From: Hypericum androsaemum
Taxonomy: Eukaryota; Streptophyta; Magnoliopsida; Malpighiales; Hypericaceae
Assembly (NCBI GenBank): GCA_963995505.1
Contig: OZ023188.1
Span: forward strand, 17,621,912 to 17,685,911
Length of the DNA stretch: 64,000 nt
Reading direction: 5' to 3'
How positions within the stretch are numbered: the first letter of the stretch is position 1; every line of letters begins with the position of its first letter. Below, in pieces: positions 30,524-41,161 of this stretch. A program made the translations under genes and the position numbers. The notes under the pieces were generated by a model that did no database searches, was not told the DNA's origin, and saw only the letters and a program-made list of their open reading frames with translations.

Positions 30524-32779
30524 ATGCCTACGTTCTCTGCTATAGCTTTGGAGCGGTTGATAGAACCGGGAGCTTCCAAATCCGCCGACAAGACGGTCCC
30601 TCCTGCCGCTCCGAATTACCCTCCGCTTCCGAAGCCGAAGCTTCTCGTGAAGACCAGCTCCCTGCCTGGGCCGCCGCACCTGGAGAGGAGGAACAGGGCG
30701 TCCAGCTTGGAGAGAAAGCCGAGTCGTCCTCAGTTGTCACCCGCACTCTATGCCACACCTGAGGCCACCCCGCTCCCTGGTTCGCCTTCCTCGTACACGC
30801 CTTCGCCCTACGTTGTTAACCACAAGCGACGCGGGCCTCGCCTGTTGAAGAGTGCCTCGGAGACTGATGTGGCTTCCCGGGGTAAGGATGGTTCTGGCGA
30901 AGGTGAGGTGGATCAGGCGAAGGTGATTTTTGGTTTGCCTAAAGGTAATCTGGGCAGTGTCAAAGCGGTGTGCGAGAATGGATTCCGTGATTCGTCTGTT
31001 GGTGGTGAATTTGGCGGGAGCAATGGGGAGGTCGGAAGCTGCAATAGGTCCGATGACGTGGTTGTGGAGAAGGATGATGATTCTAAGCTTGCTGCAGTTG
31101 AGACAGATAGAGATGTTGATGAAGATGATTTCTTCGACCCACAGGAGTCCATGAGTTACACGAGCAACACTGATGTGGAAGAATCTGCAGCTGAAAGTTT
31201 ATCCCAGCTTTTTGGAAGTACTCGAGCTAGTGAATTCTACGACGCTTGGGAAGGTATTGGGCTTTCACCCGTGTTCCTGTTTTACTGAATATATTTTGAT
31301 ATTTTCTGAATTTAGGGTGCCGTTTGAGTACATTTGTTAAGTTGAATGTTGATGCAGAGCCATTGCAATACTTTAGTTTAACCCTTGCTGGAAAACAGGA
31401 GTTCTCGTTTTTAATATGGAATTGCTGATGTTAAACTATTCAGGAAGAAGTGAATCGGTATAGAACTTTTATTGTAAGGGGAAGAATTGGACGTGGAACT
31501 TTTTTGTAAGTGGAAGAATTGGCCGTAGAATTCATAAATCATAATGATTTCTTAATGGCAGTCTTGTGTTTTTATATGACGGAAATTTGGAAGCTCTGAA
31601 GTTTCTGGGACGCACTTGTTTCTCTTGACTTTCATGTGCAGCTTTGTAACCTAGTTGTAACCTGTAATCTTGGTGGAACTTTTGAAAAAAGGACTAGCCA
31701 AAAGCCATTGTTGCTTCATGTTTCACGTCATAAAAGCTTACGTTTGATTGTTTGCTGATTATAGAGTTGTCATCTGAGAGTGGGCAACAGTTCTCTTCGT
31801 TACGGGACATTGAAGCAGAACTTCGGGAAATGAGATTTAACTTGCTGATGGAAATAGAGAAGCGAAAGCAAGCAGAAGAAGCTCTTTCTAGCATGCTGAG
31901 CCATTGGCAGAAGGTTAGGCAGCAACTTGCGCTTGTGGGACTAACTCTGCCAGCGGATCCTGTTGATACAGCTGAGAGTACGGTAGATGTTGAACCTACA
32001 GAAGAGCTATGCCAGCAAGTCTATATTGCTCGTTTTGTTGCAAATTCTATCGGCAGGGGCACTGCAAAAGCAGAGATGGAGATTGTGATGGAATCCCAGT
32101 TGGAGGCAAAGAACATTGAGATTGCTAGACTGTTGGACCGACTTCATTATTACGAGGCTATGAATCAAGAAATGTCTCAGAGAAATCAAGAAGTTGTAGG
32201 TGAGGTTCCTCTAAATACAATTTCTGCATCTCAGGTGACATTTGCACTAGTTGCAGCATAAGGGATGTTTATGTTTATTCAGAACCATGGATTTGTTAAC
32301 CTTTTTCTTCATTTTGATGAACGATGGCGAGATATAATTTTGTCATTAGCTTCTGTATGTTTTTCTTCGTTGTGCATTGCTTTTCTGCTGATGCCATCCC
32401 TTGACTTCTTGCATGTCTGCGTTGTATAATTCTGTACAGATTGCTTCTTCTGATACTAGTTTCATAAAGTCCTCTTTTGCTAAATGAACTTCAAAGCAAT
32501 ACGAGTAAACCGGACATAAAATTCACTGTCATTGCTTCCACCGAACTTCTAGCCTTGGTGCTCTTCTTAACTCCTTGATTCATTATGTTTGCAGAGGTTG
32601 CCCGTCGGAAAAGGCTGACAAGGAGAAGAAGACAGCGGTGGGTTTGGGGATCGATAGCAGCTGCAATCACCTTGGGTACAGCAGCCTTGACATGGTCTTA
32701 CCTCGGACCAGCCAGAGGCTCACCTTCCAGTCACCCAGCGTCATCTCTCGATCACGACGATGCTCCTTCGGAGCAATGA
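30524..32779 (+). CDS. Plant coiled-coil, tail-anchored membrane protein, unknown function
   Basis: Three exons: 30524-31253, 31765-32199 and 32595-32779, giving 449 residues. The N-terminal 240 residues are Pro/Ser-rich and disordered, with a conserved-looking start MPTFSAIALERLIEPGASKS, a motif RRGPRLLKSASETDV and an acidic stretch ending SRASEFYDAWE-like. Exon 2 encodes a coiled coil (IEAELREMRFNLLMEIEKRK and onward) and QLEAKNIEIARLLDRLHYYE. Exon 3 has a basic cluster RRKRLTRRRRQR followed by one hydrophobic segment of about 20 residues (404-423) and a short Ser/Pro tail. This architecture suggests a tail-anchored protein facing the cytosol. I recall homologues across flowering plants without an assigned function. 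Confidence 0.85.
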
Positions 32780-33094
32780 GCTTCCCGCTCAAAAGCACCG
32801 AACCGATGTTCATGTTGCAAATAATAGAAGAGATTGTGTATGCCACTTTGTGAATACAAATCTTGGAGTTTTTTCCCGTTCATCCTTATTCTTCATGCAT
32901 GGTACAGCAAAATAACCCGCCCACCTTGGATGCTGTCATTTTTTGAGAGGTGACCAATTTTGGTGTTGTTGAAGCCATTTCTTACAAGTTACTAGACGAT
33001 AGTTTCTGGGTACGTCTGGTTTGTGTGTTTATACGGATCTCAATTACAGGTTCTATATGCTTCTCGAAAAGCCCCGGCGAAATGGGGTCATAGG
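32780..33094. other. 3' UTR and spacer
   Basis: Nothing is recognised beyond the expected 3' untranslated region. Confidence 0.4.
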
Positions 33095-33109
33095 AAGTGT
33101 TGATTCATT

Positions 33110-33937
33110 TTTTTTTTGGAAGTGGAGAGGCAAACCTCCTAAATATATAAACAAAATGGTCAATTGCATTCTACTAAGTGCAAGATCCTTTCTCGGCTCA
33201 CAATCCCTTCTCGGCTTATTGTGAGGTTACGTCCGCCGGTGAGGTCTCCTCAAAACTCTCACGAGAAAATCTAGTGGGAAAAATTCGTGATAGGGAAGGG
33301 AAGGAAAATCTCTCCTTGACGTTTGGTGTATTGTATAAATTTGTCTTGCACTGTCACTAGGTAATACATCCCGGGAAGAAAAATCTCCCATTGGCTCTGC
33401 GCCATCAACCTATATACGAGTACACCGGGGGAGACTAACTCCCGCAAGTCGTTTAAGTACACATCAATACAAAAGTCCGAGGGACATCAAAAACAACATA
33501 CTCAAAGGAAAGCTCGTGAGCAAGCTTGGATAGCACATTCGCTACCCTGTTACCCTCACGCTAGGTATTCTGAAGGTCAATCTCCTAGTCGTCCGCCAGT
33601 AGTTCCCTCGCTCTCGACATGAGAGTAGCCAGGGGGTGGGCGCGGTCAACATGTCGTCTGACGCAGAGAATGGCCAGAGACGAGGCCACCTCCACCATAC
33701 GGAACCTCCGCTCACACGCCAGCTCAAGCCCAATGATCAAAGCCCAGAGCTCTGTTGCCAAGGAGGTGCAGCTCCCAATGTCCTTAGCCAACCCGCATAA
33801 CCAAATACCACCCGAGTCGCGGATGATGCCACCAGCCCCAATAGGACTCGGATTGCCCATTGAAGCTCCATCTGTATTGAGATTGACGAAGCCCTCCACA
33901 TGTCGCTGTCAAAAAACTAGGATCTCCCGATAGGGAC
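33110..33937 (-). mobile_element. 5'-truncated LINE on the minus strand
   Basis: The poly-A tail shows as ten Ts at 33108-33117. The flanks AAGTGTTGATTCATT (33095-33109) and AAGTGTTGATACATT (33938-33952) match at 14 of 15 positions, giving the target duplication. Inside, on the minus strand, lies an RNase H-like ORF2 end. This insertion is older than the LINE at 2352, judging by its mutated duplication and catalytic site. Confidence 0.85.
33585..33899 (-). pseudogene. LINE ORF2 RNase H remnant
   Basis: The 104-residue frame reads FVNLNTDGASMGNPSPIGAG (first catalytic Asp), GIIRDSGGIW, TSLATELWALIIGLELA (Glu) and then VEVASSLAIL, where an acidic ESDS-type motif is expected. The second Asp is therefore lost. 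It is truncated at both ends. Confidence 0.8.
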
Positions 33938-33952
33938 AAGTGTTGATACATT

Positions 33953-35011
33953 GATGGATACCAATTACATTATCTCGTGATTATTTCTACAAATTCAGAG
34001 TGTAAGGATGTCTAAAATATGTTTGAATTCAAGAGTCAACCGAGTTAAGAGAATATGTTTCAGTTCGAGAGCCACAGCTTCTTGCTCCAAAGCCCGATTA
34101 AGTTGATTCAAGTTTTTGTGCAAAGCTGAGACATATATTTACAATTTTGTAGTTTATGACTTCTCCAAATTTGGAGTTTAAGGATGTCAAAAATACATAT
34201 GAAGTCAATAGTAGACCGAGTTACAAGCGGCTAGAAGGTGTTTGTCAAATGGCATGTCCGGTTATGTCAAATGATATGCTTGGTGATAAAAAAATGGCAT
34301 GTCCAAGTTTGATATATGATTACTTAACATTTTGCTAGCTCAAGGACAATTGTCGAGATGAAATGCAAGCTCACATATTTTTGTGTGATCCGGATCCACA
34401 AATTGATTGAGAATTGGAACTCCTTGTGAATGACTTGAGACGTTCACAAGAAAACCTACCCTTTTATACCATTACTCTGCTTCCTCGACTAAACAATTTA
34501 GCCCCGGATTGGATTAGTAGGCATGTGACGCTGTCTTAGCTTTCTTTTAATTTGGGTGCATAATCACCCCGTGGAACTTAATGTAATACTTTTCTCGGAT
34601 TCTCCGGCTTAGTATAAGTAATTTATGGTGTCTTTCAAAAAAACTATGTACTTCCAAATTCGATTAAATTCGATTAAAGTAACACTCGTTAACTTCATTT
34701 ATTTGAGCTATTATGTTTCATATCATTAATTTATCTGTGTGTAATGTCATATAACTATTTTATTTGCATGATATTCCGTGGATTCGATCTAAACATTATT
34801 GATCTTCTTCCGGTCCATGTTAGATGGATAAAATTAGTAAAAAAAAATTAGCAACTACATGAATAATTTCTTAGTGACCAGGGTTGTAACAAAATTCTGT
34901 TTATAAATTATGGTCCATACTCCATAGCTTCCGAGTTAAAATAGGGGAAAAGAACAAAGAGTTTTTTTTTCAAATAAAAAAAGTACAAGAACACCCGAGT
35001 TGGGGGAGTCG
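33953..35011. other. Intergenic
   Basis: Contains a run of short similar words around cagagtgtaaggatgtc (34008) and tggagtttaaggatgtcaa (34173), suggesting a decayed duplication. A stretch ending near 34645 (ttatggtgtctttcaaaaaa) resembles a LINE 3' end but is not firm. Confidence 0.35.
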
Positions 35012-35019
35012 TCCACCTA

Positions 35020-35490
35020 GACCTGGCCATGAATTGAATCTGATTCGTGATTCGATTCGTTAAAAATTCGATTCGATTCGTCAATAATTCGATTCGTAAA
35101 AAATTTGATTCGAATTCGTCATAAAACGAATTGAATACGGTTCAAGATATTTATAATTCGCAAAACCGGCAAATTTAATTCGATTCGAAAATTTGATTCG
35201 AGTTAAATTCATGTTAAATTCGATTCAAATTCATGTACATATAATAATAATATATGTTAAAAAAATTCAAATAAAATGGGGGGATTTGAGAGGGAAAAAT
35301 TCGGTTATAATTCAATTATAATTAGGTTATAATTCGATTCGAATTCGATTCGAATTCAAAAATTCATAATTCGTATTCGATTCGAATTCGAAAATTCATA
35401 ATTCGTATTCGATTTGTCTTGTGAAGAATTGAATGTAGTTTAATATTTTGATGAATTCGAATTCGTCCAAATTCGAACCGTGGTCAGGTC
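35020..35490. mobile_element. hAT-like MITE built of degenerate AATTCGATTCG repeats
   Basis: Ends GACCTGGCCATGAATTG and, inverted, GACCTGACCACGG. The 8-base flanks TCCACCTA (35012-35019) and TCCACTTT (35491-35498) agree at 6 of 8 positions. The interior is a mosaic of ATTCGATTCG and its near-palindromes, so the whole element can fold on itself. The 8-bp duplication suggests hAT, but it is imperfect. Confidence 0.6.
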
Positions 35491-35661
35491 TCCACTTTCG
35501 GAACGAAACGACGACGTTCCCAGCGGAGAGCGGTTGAGTTGGAAAATTAGTCAAAAAGGATTATCTTTAAAGAATTATCCACTCAAATGAGCGACACGGG
35601 AGGGAAAATGGAGTGAGCGAGCCAATAAGAGAAACCAACGCGACCAAAACGGCAACGGATA

Positions 35662-38552
35662 ATGGAGCTAGTAGCGTTAAATCTCTCCAAAATCCTCCCA
35701 TCTCATAGTCCATACACTCCGTTCCTCCACCGGTACGCCACCCTTGGGACCCACGCCCTACCGACCAAGGCTCAGTTCCGCTCCCGACCCCTCGCCGCGA
35801 GCCGGGGCCCGCAGGGCGACGGGACAAAACGGCAGCGTTGGATTCGCAAGGAGGAAGAGCAATACGACGCCGAAGCTGCGGAAAACGAAGTAGAAGAAGA
35901 TGACGAAGAAGAGGAAGGAGACGAAGAAGAGGAAGGAGACGAAGGAGAAGGAGAATTCGACGAGGAGGAGGAGGACGACGCGGGGTACCTGTCGTTGAAC
36001 GTGAAGCCGGACAGGAACATGGCCTTGCTGGACGAGTACGAGCAGGAGGAGCTCGAGGAGCAATCCGGCGACCCCAACCACCGAAGCGGTTATTCTCTCT
36101 CTCTCCCTCCCTAGGTTTGTTTGACGGTTTTGGTGATTTTTGGTTGGGTTGTTGTTGGCAGGCTACGTGGCGGTGCTCGGGAAGCCCAACGTAGGGAAGA
36201 GCACGCTCTTGAACCAGATGATCGGGCAGAAGCTGTGCATTGTTACGGATAAGCCTCAGACCACCAGGCACCGCATTCTCGGAATCTGCTCTGGTGAAGA
36301 CTACCAGGTCGGTTTGCTCCTCGCCTTTTCGGTTTCCGTTATGGTTTTGTGAACCGTTAGGTTTGCGTTAGGGCTGAACGAAAAGGCGTCCTGTTTGAAG
36401 TGAATTTTGTTTATGGGACTCATGTTTTGGTCGCATGCTGGTGTAGATAGTATTGTACGACACGCCGGGAGTCATTGGGAAGAACTTCCGCAAGTTGGAT
36501 TCCATGATGATGAAGAACGTGCGCAGCGCTGTTTTTGATGCTGACTGCATCTTGATCATTGTTGACTCAACTAAAATCCCCGAGAAGGTCTGGATTGTGG
36601 GAAGTTTGTCTGGAAAGCGTGATTGGTGTGCAGCTAAGGTTTTTGTTTACATGTTTGTAGATAGATGAAGTTTTCGAGCAAGGCCTGAAGAGTCTTGGTG
36701 AAGAAAAGCCGCCAACCTTGTTGGTTTTGAATAAGAAGGACAGGATAAAGCCTGGTGAAATCGCCAAGAAAGTTGAGGTCAGATAAGAACTTTTTTTGCT
36801 TTTAATTTCGCCATTGCTTTTCCAGTGTATTTGTTCAATCAAGAGTTGCTTTGCACCTTGGCGGCTGGTTGACTTGCTATTCGCTAAATTTTGAGACAGT
36901 AGTATGGAGCAGAGTCTGGCTCTTTCTTTTTGAAGTAGTCAATAAATACACTGCATTGCTCTAGCTAAAGCACTTGTTGTTTTTTGTGCAAAGACTGCTG
37001 TTTAACTGCATTGTTGTTCTTTAGTAGTCGAGGATGTGAAATATTAACCTTTGCTATATCTCGAAGTACCATTTCACTGGGATCCACTCTGGATTCCATT
37101 TGCACAATAATATGCGAGCTTTGTTTGGCATTTAAGTGAAACTTTTGATTAGGCTTAATCATTCCCCCTATAATGTGCATACCTTGTTTACCAGTGGTAT
37201 GAGAAATTGACAGATATTGATGAGATCATACCTGTGAGTGCGAAATATGGTCATGGTGTGGAAGATGTCAAGGCTTGGATACTATCTAAAATTCCTTTCG
37301 GGCCAGCTTATTATCCGAAGGTATTAGAAATCAATCCATTTTATTTAAGAGATCTGCACAATAGACTAACATACTTCTGGTGAATGGTTCACCAACATCA
37401 GTATTTGATTTTGCTCTATTAAGTGTGACTTAGATGCACTTCAGTTTGTTTACCAACATTTCAATTGATCCTGGTCAGACGATTCGGGAGATAACATTGT
37501 TTGTGGCGTTCCCTGCTTTTGTTACAATTTAGACCCCTGTTACTTATCAGCATTGTTTACGTCTACTTTCCATTTATTTTTTTGGGAGACTATTTTCCTT
37601 TTTTTTTAAACATGTCATGCATTTGTTTATGAGTTTTCAGAATTTTGTTAGTGAGCATCCAGAAAGATTCTTTGTTAGCGAGATCATCAGAGAGAAGATC
37701 TTTATGCAATACCGGGATGAAGTGCCTTATGCATGTCAGGTCTGTGTAATGACATTTAAAAAGCTACTGGTATCTGCTCATCCAAATCCCTTTAATTGTG
37801 TCTTCTCACTATGTTCTGAATTGGTTTGTACGAATCCTGTAGGTCAATGTGATCAGCTACAAAGAAAGGCCAACTGCAAAAGATTTTATACAAGTGGAGA
37901 TTCTTGTTGAGAAAAACAATCAGAAGATGATCTTGATTGGGAAAGTAAGCTCCCATAGTTCACCAATGAAATGCTGGAGTGACCCCCTAGCTTGGAACTG
38001 ACAGTAGTTCTTGGCAGGGTTTGGGATCTCAATATTTGGAAAATTCAAAAACCTTTACCCTCGTTTCTTCTTTTTTTTCGTCTTTCATTACATGTATGTA
38101 AAGCAACAAATGCCTGCGCTTATACTGACAGTCAGTTTCGATTCCTCATTCTGTGCTTTTATGAGCTTTTCAGGGAGGGAAGGCTCTAAAGTTACTTGCA
38201 ACTGCTTCACGGTTGGACATTGAAGACTTTCTACAGAAGAAAGTCTATCTCGAGGTATAGAGTTGATCTGAATAAAAGCTATGGAGTTACTTGGTAATCA
38301 ATTTAGATAGTCTCCTGAGAGTGCTTTTGAGATGTTTCGCTAGCGTCTGCCTGTGACTGTTTACCACTTTTTCTTAAATAATTCAATCTGCTTCATGTTT
38401 TGGAGAAATGCAATCTCCTGTTGTCGAAATTTGACTGACCGACTCTGCAATTCATTTGTCAACAGATTGAAATTAAAGTAAAAGAGAACTGGAGAGAAGA
38501 TGAAAGGCTTCTAAAGAGCTATGGTTATGGAGGGCTAATCCGAGTAATCTAA
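35662..38552 (+). CDS. ERA: ERA-type GTPase, plastid-type leader
   Basis: Nine exons: 35662-36088, 36162-36307, 36447-36587, 36661-36777, 37195-37320, 37641-37739, 37843-37944, 38174-38254 and 38466-38552, giving 441 residues. Residues 1-60 look like a transit peptide. An unusually acidic linker follows, with [24 protein letters not shown] runs at about 75-110. The GTPase domain has G1 GKPNVGKST (149-157), G2-region [10 protein letters not shown]3 DTPG (196-199), G4 NKKD (262-265) and SAKYG. The C-terminal KH-type RNA-binding part includes [40 protein letters not shown] and [16 protein letters not shown] proteins bind 16S-type rRNA during small-subunit assembly, so a role in plastid ribosome maturation is inferred. 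It is convergent with the lipid phosphatase gene downstream. Confidence 0.93.
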
Positions 38553-39543
38553 TTGAGGTTTCTTATGTTCTTGTATCCCCCTGTCAATTGTTAGTCAAGC
38601 TGCCTTGTCGTTTACCATTCAATATGATTCAGTTGAAGTTCTGATCATACAATTTTGACCACAAATTGAGCATATAGGCATTTGTATCTTTCAGAACTTT
38701 TGTTGTCCCCGGTGTCCGTTACACAAGAGTTGCTAATGTAGCAAGTTAACAGATGATTCAGGGATACGAACATGGAAGTTCCTGCTGCAATATGCACCAA
38801 CACCAAAGCAGGATCGATGTTCCACATGTTGCGTCGTGGGATTTTAATCCATTTGTGGCAAGGTATTGAGATCTTGAAGAAACTTCCTGGATGTACTAGC
38901 ATGCATTTGTGAGTACATGTACTAGCAATCTAGCATGCATTTGTGCCAGGGAGATTAAGATCTTAAGCAAACTCCATGCATGGTACAAAGCATTGGTCTG
39001 GTTGAGGTCGACTAGTCTTAATCCGAGTCGGGTGTTAATTAACTTCTTTAGTGCCCGCGTTGTGAACGTAAAAATCTGCAGCAAGAAACCAAGAGGCCTT
39101 GCGTATTTCTTATTTCGAGGAGGCAGTTGTTTCCCCAAAATGCCAACCTGGGATTTCTGCGCAAGCCTCCCGTAAAGCATGCCCCGGTGAGACCGTACAA
39201 TATCCTGAGTAGGTTGCTTGCCTATTCCTTCAACCTTGGCATACTATGCGAATCACCAATGCCACTTCCCGGTCAATCCTCCAGGCATGAAGTACATTCC
39301 AGGGGACCCACGCGCCGTGGGCGGCACCGATTGGACCGTCGTGAAGGCCACCTCTGACAAATGGCATGGACTATTTTACCCGGTGATCTTATCGTCTGCT
39401 TGCAGGCTTCGTTGATAAGTGAACAAGGCGGGTAAGACCCGGAAAGGGAGCTTTTCCGCCTTGCTCGAATCATAATTTTGTGTTAGTCATTGTGTGAAGA
39501 ATTCCATGTCATTCATCTTTAATCATTTCATAGAACTAACTAA
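38553..39543. other. Convergent intergenic region; unidentified small ORFs
   Basis: The 3' UTRs of the two flanking genes lie here. A 65-codon frame at 39218-39415 reads AYYANHQCHFPVNPPGMKYI and then PGDPRAVGGTDWTVV, which looks protein-like and could be a gene remnant. An 88-codon frame at 38909-39175 looks random. The word ctagcatgcatttgtg occurs twice (near 38898 and 38931). No product is assigned. Confidence 0.3.
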
Positions 39544-41161
39544 TCAGTAGTCACTGCTCCAATGGCGGATCACATGCGCAAGAAATAATAAGCAGAAAGA
39601 CGCAGCTCCTAAGGCAACAACTACGCGAACCCACAAAAAAGAAGCAAATGCCTTAACTACGAGCCCCTTCCAAGACCAGAACCACAGAGTTGCAAACATA
39701 GTTCCCACAGCTGCTCCAACAGTTATTTGCTCGACGGTGTGGAGTTGCTGCGATACCCGTAGCCATGTCTGCAAAATTTAGCATTCTGCTTATAAGAAAA
39801 TGATAAAACACTGGACTACAACAACAATTCATCTCGTAGTAACCAAGTCAACTCATATTGAGGGCTACTTACAAGATATGAGCCGATTGCCAGAGCCAAG
39901 ATGCTGATCATCACAGAGATCACATCAATGCCGAGCCATTCTACAGCTGTGTGAGCAGTGGAACTAATTGTTAGCTAATTTCGCATATCTCGAAGAACAG
40001 ATAAACCGACTTGCACGCTGGTTAACAGCAGAGCATCAGTTCAACTCACAGGGATATCAAGATGGAGTAGACTTACACGACAGAATAACAAACGAGGCGA
40101 CGAAGAAGATGGACTGCGCATGCGAGGAGGGCATCCCGGGGTCAGATCTCAAGGTTGAGACTGGACGCTCTTGGTTCAGGATCCGCTTGAGAACATCCGA
40201 AAGGATTGAATTTAAGACACAGCCCATTACTGCCCACAGGGACTCCGCGTCATGCTTCAAAAGTACAACACCGCAGAACACAGCAGCTGCAATCCACTTG
40301 CTCTGCAGAAAAACAATGATATCAGAACATCAACATCGAAACCAGAACAAGCATCCCGGTTAGGATCCAGTTAGGGAGTGGTTCTCCCTAATTCCTTATT
40401 GATCATATTTTTTTGGGTGAACTTTTGTAGGCAGGGATGTTATTCTATTTAGGGAGCAGTTCTCCCAAATGTCCATTAGTTTTTTTTTTCCATTTGTAGA
40501 AATGATAATGTGTAAGATTAGATTATGAGTGGACTCAAATCATTACTCTTATCTTTTATAAAATAAGTATCTGGATCTATACATTAACAAAATTAACGAG
40601 TCCTGGATCCTTCGGATCTGGATCCAATATACCCTCATAATAGGGTCTAATTACCATTCCTTATTTCCAAGAGAATCCAACTATAAACAACTACCATTGG
40701 TTCCTTAATGATCGTATTGATTCTTTACTCAACCACCATCTTTTTACACAATTCCTACATGTCTACAAGCACATTGGGAAGTTAAGTTTCATTTTCCAAC
40801 TAATCCAAGCCCGAGTTGGGCCGAAACACGAGTTAAAATGACAAGCAAAAGAACTAAAGATAAAACCCACCAGACGATTAAGAGTGGCTTCGAACCCGTG
40901 ACCAACAGGAGGCGACGACTCCCCACCAAGACCACCAGCTTCTCCTCCCCGGAATATCCCCACGCCCTCCTCGCTACCGCTCCGGAACGCCGCCGTTTTG
41001 AACTTCACCAACTCTCTCATGCCGGTCCTGCACTTGCCCGCCACGCGTCCTGGTGCCCGGAGCCTAAAAGACGAAAAGGGCAGGGGAGGACCAAGGCCAG
41101 GACGCCGGCGGGTGGCCGGGAAGAGAGCGGGGAGCTTGAGGAGGGTAGCGGCTGCGGCCAT
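39544..41161 (-). CDS. Lipid phosphate phosphatase epsilon-type (PAP2 superfamily), plastid-type
   Basis: Four exons on the minus strand: 41161-40871, 40302-40077, 39946-39873 and 39768-39544, giving 271 residues. The first 60 residues are Arg/Ser/Ala-rich, as in plastid transit peptides. Catalytic motifs of the PAP2 superfamily are K136..R143-P144 (KRILNQERP), P155-S-S-H158 (DPGMPSSHAQ) and R201 with H207 (RVSQQLHTVEQ). Four to five hydrophobic helices flank them. Family members dephosphorylate phosphatidate, in the plastid for the epsilon clade, to give diacylglycerol. The sequence resembles Arabidopsis LPP epsilon 1 and 2 from memory. The exon 3 acceptor was placed at 39948-39947 because other AGs give a stop in frame. 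Confidence 0.9.

Noticed and set aside
35567..36271. Minus-strand ORFs of 100-234 codons opposite ERA exon 1
   Set aside because: Mirror of the GA-rich, Glu-coding linker on the plus strand, where a full GTPase gene is clear.
39218..39415. Mannanase or other named enzyme remnant between ERA and the lipid phosphatase
   Set aside because: Considered because a mannanase gene sits there in Arabidopsis as I recall, but the residues do not resemble the family, so no name is given.
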